Shown: piece by piece, positions 31,453-41,049 of the stretch
Layout of the letters: each line of letters begins with the position of its first letter
Numbering within the stretch: the first letter of the stretch is position 1
NCBI GenBank assembly: GCA_015146655.1
Contig: VKHL01000017.1
Coordinates: 225,015-289,014 of the forward strand
Direction: 5' to 3'
From: Ochromonas danica
Taxonomy: Eukaryota; Sar; Chrysophyceae; Chromulinales; Chromulinaceae
DNA: 64,000 nt
The notes under the pieces: generated by a model
Database searches by the model: none
What the model saw: the letters and a program-made list of their open reading frames with translations, nothing else
Told to the model about the DNA's origin: nothing
Position numbers and translations under genes: made by a program

Positions 31453-32663
31453 CATCTTTTTGATTAGCTTTTGATAACTTCATGCCATGCTTGCTTCAGC
31501 TCTTCACTCTCTCCACAGTGACTCCACCATCAATGAACTCATCAAGATCGATGATACTCGCAATGATTGGAACTTTTGCTGAGAAAGACATCAAGAGTAC
31601 ATGTGCTTGAACTGGACTAGTGCAGAGAGAAATCTCTGACTGAATGGCAATGTTGATTGATTGTGTCATGTATGTATTTGTCAACGCTATGTATATCAAC
31701 ACAAATAGTGATCGCAGCTGAGCATTATCGCCAGCTTGTTATCGACTATACGACAAGGAAGAAGTCAATTGAGTACTTGCAGTCTTAATCACCACACACA
31801 CACAATGGATGGAGGAGAGGTAGCAACAGCAGCAGAGGAGGAGGAGGAGGAGTGACCGCCAACCTCCACGCCTGCTATCAAATCAAAATGCCTTGGACTA
31901 TTAAAAGGTATCTGTTCTCTCTCTCTGTCTTCAATAAAGTGCGTTTTGTGTTTTGTTGAGGTTCTATTGGTTTGGTCGTCCAGTTGGCAATGATTTACGC
32001 TTAAGAGGGCAGGCCATTATCTCCTTCATCTTCTCAGCTTGTTGCCCTGTCAATGTGTTTCCCTCACAGTGTTTTGTCTAAGAGTGAGCGAGTGATTCGT
32101 CTGTGTGCTCTGCTGACGTCAAAGTTGAATGAGAAGCGTAGCTCACCAATTACGTCTGATAGCTTCCCATGGCAAGTGTCTCCGCTACTATATCTTCTCT
32201 TGACCCAACAGGACTGTGGGATGTTCGGTGTAGCGGCAGAGGTCAAAGTGAAGATGTCCGTTCTCCATCTGTGCTGGTTATAGAGGGGTTACGGTATTTT
32301 TTTCTAGCTTCTGCAATGGCAGCACTGTGGCGGTAACCAACTCAATGGGAGACGATAACAAATTGCTGCACTTTACCGCTACCCTAACGTAACAAGTTAC
32401 CGTGTCTCTTTACTGTACAACAACAACAACCAGGTAATACTGATTGATATTGTTTTACACAGTGAGTGAGATGGACAGCTTGTTGTGGATCAATGAATAA
32501 GATAACTTCTAAGATGTAAATGGGTGATTTATCAATTAGTGCACGTTGAGAAGGTCTCAGAAGACTCTTTTCGACACACTGCAAACGAATCACATAATCC
32601 TTAAATTCCGCAATTTGCTACTATATCTGCATTTTCTATTTCTCAATTTCTTGACACTGTCAA
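31451..32663. other. Region between the two tRNA genes; possible small gene
   Basis: Mostly non-coding in appearance, with short CA and GAG runs (31795-31850). A weak candidate small gene may start at ATG 31888 (MPWTIKR), lose an intron 31908-31960, and continue with FYWFGRPVGNDLRLRGQAII; a second coding-like stretch lies at 32072-32283 (SKSERVIRLCALLTSKLNEK). I cannot join them with confidence and do not list them as a gene. Confidence 0.25.
31457..31461 (+). terminator. Pol III terminator (T5)
   Basis: A run of five T seven bases after the first tRNA-Lys gene. Confidence 0.7.
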
Positions 32664-32736
32664 GCCGTCCTAGCTCAGTCGGTAGAGCGCAAGGCTCTTA
32701 ACCTTGTGGTCGGGGGTTCGAGCCCCCCGGTCGGTG
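32664..32736 (+). tRNA. tRNA-Lys(CTT): tRNA-Lys (anticodon CTT), copy 2
   Basis: Identical in sequence to the copy at 31378. It lies 155 bp upstream of the start of the coiled-coil gene, whose reading frame stays open back through the tRNA, so that upstream extension is not coding. Confidence 0.93.
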
Positions 32737-32741
32737 ATTTC

Positions 32742-32746
32742 TTTTT
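32742..32746 (+). terminator. Pol III terminator (T5)
   Basis: Five T six bases after the second tRNA-Lys gene. Confidence 0.7.
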
Positions 32747-32891
32747 CCAGAAGCGGACTGTGAGGTCCAGTTGTCCACTTTTGGACTTTTGGACTCTGGC
32801 TGGGTGGGTGCCGTTTCGGCGGTTGGCAAGGAACGATCATCATTGTCCATCTGGCCATTATCTGAATACCACTGTAGGTCCGTCAGCCATT

Positions 32892-33941
32892 ATGCGATCG
32901 CAAAGTGCGGATCGTAGTAGACGCCAACGACTTCCTCCGGATTCTCCCGCTAGCCCCAACTTTGCTTTATCTTTCAGTGGCGGCCATGGCGGCTCGCCCA
33001 CCTCTGAACACAGTGCCAACAGCGACATGCTGGACACCAAGCTGACGCGCAAGAAGGCAGAGTCTGAGCTGCAGCAGTTAGCGAACCGCGTGGCGCTGCT
33101 GAAGATGGAGGAGCAGCGGGCAGTCGAGAAGGTGACCGAGACGCAGAGCCGCGCCGCGGAGATCTTGGCGTGAGTGACGACCACCAGACTACCGCCTCTC
33201 CATCATGGTCTGCACCTATTCACCTTTCTGCTTGTCTGACTGCACACAGCATAAAGAGAAGGAACGAGGAGAAGCTGCACCACAAGCTGCTGCAGAGCCA
33301 GGCGAGGGAGATGCAAGTGCGCGCCCTGCAGGCCAAAGCCGCGGCCGAGCGAGACGAGCGGCAGAGGAAGCTCTCGCAGACTCGCCAGATGCTCAGCGAG
33401 ACGAGGCGAAGAGCTGCTTTGCAGAAGAAGGAAGAGACGCGCAAGCTGGAGGACTTGGTGCAGCAGGGCAAGGCCTACGTCGAGCTGGAGAAGCGCATGC
33501 AAGCCGAGGCTGGACGGAAGAGGTCCGTCGCTCTCTCTCCCCTTCTCCTTCTCTCAGCCACCGCCTTGTCACTGTGTTGTTTACTAACTCCATTCTCTGT
33601 TAGACACGAATCTCTGCGCGTGCAGCGAGAGGCTGAGCGGCAGGAACGAGAGCGAAAGAGCATGCTGGAGTACGCGCAGCGCATGGAAGAAGAGAACGAG
33701 AGGCGGCGACAGGCTGAGGAGATGATCGCTCTGCTTGAAAGGCAGGAGAAGGAGCTGCTGGACAGACTGAGAAGGTCTCAGCAGGAGCAGCAAGAGGTTA
33801 GTCTATCATGCTTATCTCTGTCTGATTCAAAGCTATTGAATCTAATCTAATCCGACTCTAATGAATCAAACGATTCAAATGATTCAATTCTGTTATCTTC
33901 TACAGGCGTACGAGAATCTTGAGAGGTCTCTGAGAATATAA
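32892..33941 (+). CDS. Coiled-coil protein
   Basis: Exons 32892-33169, 33250-33522, 33604-33796 and 33906-33941 give 259 residues. The N-terminal about 50 residues are Ser/Arg/Pro-rich and disordered; from about residue 55 to the end it is nearly continuous helix with heptad-like Leu/Ala spacing and many Arg, Glu and Gln residues (for example RKLEDLVQQGKAYVELEKRM). A cytoskeletal, centrosomal or flagellar role is possible but not shown. The second intron has a weak GTCCGT donor. The frame is open further upstream but that would run through the tRNA gene. Converges on the UBA-like gene, 177 bp apart. Confidence 0.6.
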
Positions 33942-34118
33942 TAAGAGAGAAGCATTCTGTTCTTGTCCTTGTTGTTGTTGTGGTATTCACAGCATCTCGA
34001 CTGTATCTACAGTAGACGGTTAGGCTAGCACTGCTGGCAATGCACTGGGTGGAGGAGGAGGTGGAGGGGTGGTCTAAATATTGTAAATCTTCGTCTATAA
34101 CACACCCCACAGAGATTC

Positions 34119-36258
34119 TTATCTTCTAACTTTGCTATTTGCCGCCCCGCTCTTCGCATTATTCGCTTTCCAGCCTGAAGACTTCTCCAGCGCTTTGATG
34201 GCCAATTCCGTGTCCACCGCCTGGGCAGCTCTCTGTCGAGATGGCGGCGCTTTCCGCTGCTGGCCGTTGCGCTTGCTAGCAGATCTTCTGCTTGGTAGCG
34301 CCGCTGTGCTCTTCCCTTCAACTGCGATGATGGTAGCAGATGGTGAGGTCTTTGGAGACGAATCAGTCTGCGTGCTTTCACCTGACGACAACAACAGTGA
34401 GGAGGAGGAGGAGGAGGAGGATGTGCTTCTCTCATGTGGTCGGAAGCGAAGGAGAGCAGGCGGGACAGTCACACTGCTACTAGCGTTGAGAGAGGCCATG
34501 AGGTGCTTCAACCTCTCCACTAGACCAGCAGAGAGCTCCACTAGGCCTCTCTCATGAGATACCACAACGAGCACGCTGTCCTTGGGCTCTCCGTTGGGAC
34601 TGGGAGCCAGGCAGGAGGCCAGGAAGTTGACGATCTCCTGCACCGCCTGCTCGTCCTCTGACAGTTCCCTGCGCATCTTCTCCAGCGCTGACTGACTCTC
34701 CTCCACCAAACTCTTCATGGACAGGCTTTGGTAGATCGACAATTCCTTTTCATGCCGCGCAATACCTTCGCGTGTCTTGCGAATGCGATCAACCAGGAAA
34801 TCAACGCAGACAGTCTCAGTGGCGAGATAGTCTGAGAAGGCCAGCTCGACGTCTTCTTTGGAGGCCGCGCCTTCGTCTTCTTTCTTTGACACTGTCAAAA
34901 CATCCTTCTGAAAAGCCCGCAGAGCATGAAGAATGGGCGAGTCGGACAAGCCATCGACCAGGCTGCAGTCCATTGTCTGCTGTTGTTGTTGTTGGCGGAG
35001 AGCGTGCAGTTCTCTCACGATGGCGTCGATCTTCTCCTCACACAGTCGCAGTTCATCGCACAGCCCTGCTTGATGTGCTCGTAGCTCTGCTAAGCGATGC
35101 TCCAGTTGATCGCATTGCAATTGTTCGTCTCTAATCGATGGCTGCGGTCTGGAGACTTCTTGCCAAACCCTCTGCAGCACTTCTTCGCCATCAAACACTG
35201 CTTGGCGACCAGAGCGCAGGAGTAGAAGGCGTTCAACTAATTGCTCTCTCTGTGCGAAAATCTGAGGAATCTCAGATCCACAACTAACAGCAGCAGTAGT
35301 AGCATCAGTAGTAGTAGGGTGAGGGTGAGGGTCCGAAGGAAGTCTTCGCTCTCCCCCACAGACAGCCTCTCGAATGGTCAGTGCCAGAAACGAGGCCACC
35401 GCAGACGAATTGAAGGGCTGGAGATCGACGATTTGCTCCAGGCGGTGCATTATCGAGGACGCGCTGTCAGGCAGCAGATGGTGCATGAGAGTGCTGAGAG
35501 CAGCTCGAGTCGCCTTCTCTCTCGGCCACTCCTGAGGACGAGACAAGATGAGGGCGAAGATGCCGTGGATAGCGCCTCCACTGACCAGCTCCTCCATGCG
35601 GGAATGCTTCTCTCCTATTTGCTGCGCCTCGACCAGCCAGCTGCAGAGCACGACGAGCGCCTCGTAGAGAGACGGCGACGCTGAGGCTCGCTCTGTCTCT
35701 GCAAGAGAGATAGCCACAGCTGTTGCTTCGCATGGCTGCTGTCTTCGGATGGCCTTGAGGATGGCGTGCTCGTCGTCGTGCGGCAGGCCAGCGCGCCAGA
35801 GAGCGTCAACGGCGGCTTCCACCTCCTCCTCCGTCAGACCTGATGACGCAGCAACTCGTTTAATGAGCAGATCCATGGGGTCCTCTGAAGCAGTGTGCCA
35901 GTCATTAGCGTGACAGCAATGACTCACTAATATGACTCGATGACTCACCAATGGCCACGGCTCTCTGCGCCGCACTGCGAGGATCCTCTTCGACCACTCG
36001 GAAGTCAGCGAGGCTGGAGGAGAAGAAGTCATCTTCGCTGTCTTCCTCCTGCTCCTGCCCTTCAGTCTCCGCCTCACTCAGGCTAACGTTAGCGCTTTCT
36101 CTCTTCGCTCGCCGCCGAGAACGATGCTTGCGTCGCTTGAACTGCTTCTTGGGAGTCGATGGAGGCGCTTCGCCCGCACTTGGAGACAATATGGAGACCC
36201 CGAAATTGAGCAAACCATGCAAGCTGATCATTCCGTCTGGATTTTGATTTTTGATCAA
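34119..36258 (-). CDS. UBA-like / coiled-coil protein
   Basis: Exons 35949-36258 and 34119-35884 give 691 residues. The N-terminal about 95 residues are a basic then acidic disordered region (KRRKHRSRRRAKRES, then EGQEQEEDSEDD). Residues about 110-150 resemble a UBA-type three-helix bundle (LTEEEVEAAVDALWRAGLP). Next comes a helical region suggestive of armadillo-like or all-alpha folds, a coiled coil near residues 340-400 with a Gln run, and a Ser-rich, basic C-terminus. No named family is recognised. An alternative start is Met10 (position 36231). Long reading frames on the opposite strand here are shadows. Confidence 0.55.
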
Positions 36259-36407
36259 ATCCCTCCAAACTGCAGTTTAAACTCCACATTTTAGACTTTT
36301 AGAAGGAAAGGGCGGCTTTGTCGACAATCGAATCGTTTCAATGCAATTCCATGACATCGTTATGCCCCACAGAGTCACTCGCCCATCTCTCCCCACATAT
36401 TGCTCTG

Positions 36408-36629
36408 TCAACAAGGTCCCCTCACTTCTTGCCAGAAGGGGCCTTTGGCCTTTGCATTGCACGCACAGAACTCCCCCAGGACGCGGAATTCCTCGTAGTC
36501 GTGCACACACTCGCTCCACAGTGGTCTACCCAATGCTGCACTCCAAAATGCAGTAATCTCCTCTCCGTCCTCACTGTCGATATCGCGCAGATGCTCGTAG
36601 GCGCCCCGCTCGCCGACGACGACTACCAC
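36408..36629 (-). pseudogene. Left-arm gene fragment
   Basis: Minus-strand frame starting in the spacer, MVVVVGERGAYEHLRDIDSE and onward, 73 residues, ending soon after the arm. It shares the RDIDSEDGE and WSAALGRPLW segments with the right arm. Probably a fragment; no family is recognised. Confidence 0.3.
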
Positions 36630-36766
36630 TCGATCCTCAGGGCAGTGCGCCTACGAGCAGCTGCGCGATATCGACAGCGAGGACGGAGAGCGCATTACTG
36701 CAATTTGGAGTGCAGCATTGGGTCGACCACTGTGGACCGAGTGTGTGCGCGACGAAGGCATTCCCC
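36483..36766. repeat. 280-bp inverted repeat (long hairpin)
   Basis: Arms 36483-36604 and about 36648-36766 are reverse complements at roughly 90% identity, separated by a 43-bp spacer. On either strand the arm read 5' to 3' from the spacer encodes the same peptide style (YE-LRDIDSEDGE-ITA-WSAALGRPLW), so the arms are two divergently oriented copies of one short coding piece. Confidence 0.85.
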
Positions 36767-36976
36767 GACGCTGACAGGGCAGCTATTGTTCATATTTTGG
36801 GCGTGTCGAAGTTGCCAGCATGCAACAAGTCAATCGCAGTGCCCATTCAGAACTATTTCGTTAGCAGGGAGCAGCTTCACCAGGTCATCGGAAGAGTGCG
36901 AACTGCCTGTAGACTATCTAAACCTGATTCAGCGGTGCTGGGCGACCTTGTAGGGAAGAGATTTGTTTTACAATAA
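36645..36976 (+). pseudogene. Right-arm gene fragment and downstream reading frame
   Basis: The right arm encodes QLRDIDSEDGERITAIWSAA and stops near 36771. A second frame (36710-36976) overlaps it and encodes AAIVHILGVSKLPACNKSIA and onward to a stop at 36976. A frame change or a missed intron separates them. Possibly one decayed gene; function unknown. Confidence 0.3.
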
Positions 36977-37347
36977 AAGATTCTAAATAACGGATAATAC
37001 CGCCAAATGGTATACGATAGTGTATAACTGATACTGTTTAAACAGCAAGTGATGGACCCTATACTACTGCTCACCAAAGAAGGGTTGGACTGCTGGGTCA
37101 AGTTAGGTTAATCAGCAGTGACCATTCATTACAAAAGCTTAATTAATCTTCTGCTAGTACAAGGTCATGAAGAAGATTGTCGTCACGTCAGAACAGTAAC
37201 ATGTTCATGTTGAGCTTTGCATCCCACGCATCGCAATAATATTCGACTGCTTTGGCTGGGCTTTTCCATTTCAAGATTTCCCACCATTTTGACCTGGTCA
37301 AGTGATTTCCCTTCGGTAAAGATCTTCTCACATATCAGATACGCTTG
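36977..37347. other. Intergenic region
   Basis: AT-rich spacer with no supported gene. An upstream exon of the RUN-RhoGAP-TLDc gene could lie here but I cannot place one. Confidence 0.5.
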
Positions 37348-40300
37348 ATGCAGGACTGGAAGTCTCCTGAATATATCCGCAAGCTGCTTTTGTCTTGGAG
37401 GGACGAAGTCAAGGCGCTCATGCCCTTCGCGCACCGCAAGGAGAGGTACTTCCTCTCGGAGGCTGATGAAGGCGTTGTGAAAGTCTGCGACGGACTCGAG
37501 GCCTTGCTATTCCATGGAATGCGAGGGGACCAGTTGCCGTTCTGGCAGCTGCTGCAGCGCCTCGACTTGGTGCACCCGCCAGACTTCGACCTCCACCAAA
37601 CACTGACCGCGATCGCCTCCACGCCCTCCTTGCAGACGCCCCTTGGGAAGGCGCGCAGTTGGGTGCGGAGAGCAGTGCAGACGCAGCAGGTGGAGGAGGC
37701 GCTGGGAAGACTGCTGGGCCAGCCCGCGCTGGTCAGCCGCTTCTACCGCCCCGAGGCGCTGCTCTGCTCGCAGGAGTTCTCCACCATGCTCCTGGCCATC
37801 GTGCGGAGCTTGAACGCGCTGCACTTCTCGTTGAGAACGGACGGCGCAGAGCTAGACCTTCTCCCTCCGCACCTCCTCCTCCTCCTCGACGACATGCAGC
37901 GCCTCGCCCCCAACGCCTCTCAGCCAACTTTCTTGCATGCCTTAGAAGTGAGGCTGGATAGCTTTGTCAGCAAGTTGGAAGGTACCGGAGGAGATGGCAG
38001 GCGAGTGTCGAGGGCGAGTCCGCGGCCGTTCTTTGGCTCGCACCTCCGCGACCTCGTGCTGGACGAGAGCCGCACTCCTCTGGCGCACATCTACCCTCGC
38101 CTTGGCCTGCCTCGCCAGGCCCAGAGACTCATTGACGCGCTGGCTGCGGCTGCGGACACCCCCGACCTCTTCCGGCAGCGCGCCTCGCTGAGCCAACTCG
38201 AAGATCTGCGCCGCGCCGTGGAAATGGAGACTTCGCTGCCTGCGCCTGTCGACGTGGCCGCAGCCTCCATCCTCCTAGCTCAGTGGGTCATACAGCTACC
38301 AGAGCCGCTGCTGGGCAATGGCCGCGGCCACGTCTTCTTGGCCTGCAGGGAGATCGAGGACGAGGACCATCGCAAGCGAAACCTCGCGCTGCTTGTGCAG
38401 GAAACGCCCTGGTACGCTCGGCCGCTCTTATTGCGCCTTGTAGATCTAGTTGTTTCGTATTGCCTTGCTCCGCGCAACACTGAGCGTAATCGCCTCAATT
38501 TGATCTCCGCGGCCATGCTGGTCACTCCTTGGCTGCTTAGACTACCCTCCTCCTCCTCCTCTGCTGCTGCTGCTGCTGCTGCTGGTACCTCTCCTCCATC
38601 CGCCACATCCTCTCTTCACCCTCCATCTCCTCCTTCTTCCACTACCTCAGAGCTGTCTGCCGCCACTGATCTGGTGCAGTTCATGCTGCGCCATCACGAG
38701 GCGGTTTTCGGCGGCTTGGTGGAAGATCTTTCCGCCCAACAAGCGCAGCTAGCTGGGAAGTGCTCGTCACTGCAGCGATTATTGAGAGATTTGCAACGCC
38801 CCGCGGATCCTGATCTCATCCTGGCGGAGGAGGAGGAGGAGCGCATCCGACTCAACGGCTTGCTTTGGGATCTCTTCGCAGCGCTGGAGGCGCCCGATGG
38901 CCATCTGCTCGTCGTCGCGCCATCTTCTGTAAGCCAGACAACATCTTCATCCTCAAAGAGCCATGGGGGCGCTGGCTCTGAGCTGGAGGAGCTGCTCTCT
39001 GAGGGGCGCTGGGGGCGCTGCAATGTCAACCTCTCGGCCTTCAAGGCGCCACCTGGGCTGCTGGCTTTGGAATGTCTCGTGGGCTTTCTACGCAAGTAAG
39101 AACTACTACTACCGCCAGCATATTTCTTCTCCTCATTCAGGCTTGTCTCAGGTATGGCGAGAAGGCGGCGCGCTTCGTCTGCGATGCCGCCACTAGCCGC
39201 CGCGCGTATTGCGACGTCGCGCAGATTGCCTCGCACATCACCTTTTTCGTCGCAGACGCTCTCCAGCTTGTCGCAGCTTGTCGCTCCATTGCCCCCTCGT
39301 CACCTATTGCCGCCTCTGCCATCACATCCTCGTCTTTCTCGTTGTCGTCTTCTATCGACAGTGACGAGATTTGCTGCGCTTCGTTGCAGAGGCTGGCCAA
39401 GCAGAGCGGATGGGTGCTTTTCAACAATTCCCGAGCCTTCCAGGTGCTGCCGTTTGGTTGTCTGTTCTGTTCTGTCATTCTCAGCCTCACTGGGTGCTGG
39501 TGTTACAGGAACTCTTTGATCTTGGCATGCTGTGCTTTGACGAGTCGTGGAGGAACTGCTCGGAGCGAATTGGCGAATTGCCTGTCGCGGAGACTTGCGC
39601 GCTGGCACTGCAACGGACCCGCCAGACCTTGCGCGATCTTCTTGCTCAGGTAAAGGCTTGACGACTGTATGCTTTGCGAACTTTGTGCTCATTGCGATTT
39701 GTGCCAGAGGCCAAAGACGCTGGAAGCAGTGTGGGAGGCGTGGATCAGCGCGAAACTAGCGGCCGAGGAGGCTCTCTTCCAAACACAGTCGTCTGCCTTC
39801 CGTCTTTCCCAGACTCATCATTCTTCATTGGAGTATCTCGAAGTCGATTCTTCGCTGTGCAAACAGGATTCAGTGACCTTTCCAAACGAAGAAAGAAGAA
39901 GTCGCAGCAGCACGATTACTTCCAAAGAGGATGTCGTCTCTGTCTTGCAAACTCCTGCTGCTCCAGTGAACATCAACAATTTCGTGGGCGATGCAAGTGA
40001 GAATGACAAACTAAATGCCAAGCTCTCGGCAGCCATGGAAGCCACGGAGATGGCACAAAACTGGACCAAAACTATCTCTGGAGTGACCACCACAATCTAC
40101 GGAGCGTCCAAGATCCTTTCTGCCAAGCACATCGAACAATTGGAGTCTGTAAGTATGATGAATGTCATGATTGCTTTTATCGAGAAGCTCACTGAATTGC
40201 AATCGACTAGGTTCTTCCGCTGACCTATCAATGCTGTGATTGGAAGCTGCTTTACAGGTTAGTTGGCATTGATGGCTTTGCTTAAATTTGTTTCATTTGA

Positions 40301-40876
40301 GATAACTCTTGGTTGTTAGAATGAGTTTGCATGGCTCGAGTGTCAGCACATTGCTGCATCGTGCGAGACAACATAGTGCCACCTTGTTGGTCATCCAAGA
40401 TTCCAAAGGAGCTATATTCGGAGCGCTAATAACAGAATCGCTCCGCATGGCCGAGAGGGACAAATATTACGGCAACGGCACTATCGGAGTTTGGTCATTC
40501 AATTCTGGTGCAATTAAAGTAAGATATGAGACCTAGTCGACGTTCAAACGCTGTGATCTTTCAATTCTAACCGTTGTTATTGCCAGTTTTATCCATGGAG
40601 CTACAAGAATTCCTACTTTCTTCTGTCTTCAACAAGCAACCTCGCTTTGGGCGGAGGAGGCAATTTCGCGATTTTTCTGGTGAGAATGGTTTATTTCTTT
40701 GTTCGATTATCATTGCTTGATGATGAATATCTTTGTTTATGCAGGACACAGATCTCAATCGGGGAAGCAGCGGCCAATGTGAGACGTTCAATTCGCCTTG
40801 TTTGGCTTCGGAAGAAGAGTTCGAGTGCCATTCATGTGAAGTATTTGCTTTGGTTGTCTCTCAAAGCGCATCATAG
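37348..40876 (+). CDS. RUN - RhoGAP - TLDc domain protein
   Basis: Exons 37348-39095, 39152-39443, 39509-39649, 39708-40148, 40211-40257, 40320-40518, 40587-40679 and 40745-40876 give 1030 residues. Residues about 45-172 are a RUN domain (KARSWVRRAVQTQQVEEAL, then SRFYRPEALL and LLAIVRSLNALHF), which binds Rab/Rap-type GTPases. Residues about 243-400 resemble RhoGAP, with a possible arginine finger at DLFR (R276) and the terminal NLISAAMLVTPWLL. Poly-Ser and poly-Ala runs follow. Residues about 868-1027 are a TLDc domain (LYRMSLHGSSVSTLL, GAIFGALITE, NFAIFLDTDLNRGSSGQCET, EVFALV), known to bind the V-ATPase in other proteins. A role linking GTPase control to endolysosomes is inference. The start is the first in-frame ATG; upstream exons are possible. 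Confidence 0.75.
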
Positions 40877-41049
40877 AAATCCTACATCTTTATTCTGCCC
40901 TGACCGATGAAAGGGGTGAAAGGATCACAAAAACAGTCACACTTATTTCAGAAGTTAGCTTAGCAGCTAGGGAAGTCAACACACCTAAGTCATAAAGCTC
41001 ATTCATAAAGTCCACAAATCTCATTCACGTTCATTCAACAACTACAAGC

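Noticed and set aside
32706-32891. N-terminal extension of the coiled-coil protein
   Set aside because: The frame is open but runs through the second tRNA-Lys gene and its terminator; the Met at 32892 starts the first plausible protein sequence.
37659-38483. Overlapping GC-rich frames on both strands within the RUN-RhoGAP-TLDc gene
   Set aside because: They lack domain content; the main frame carries RUN and RhoGAP signatures.
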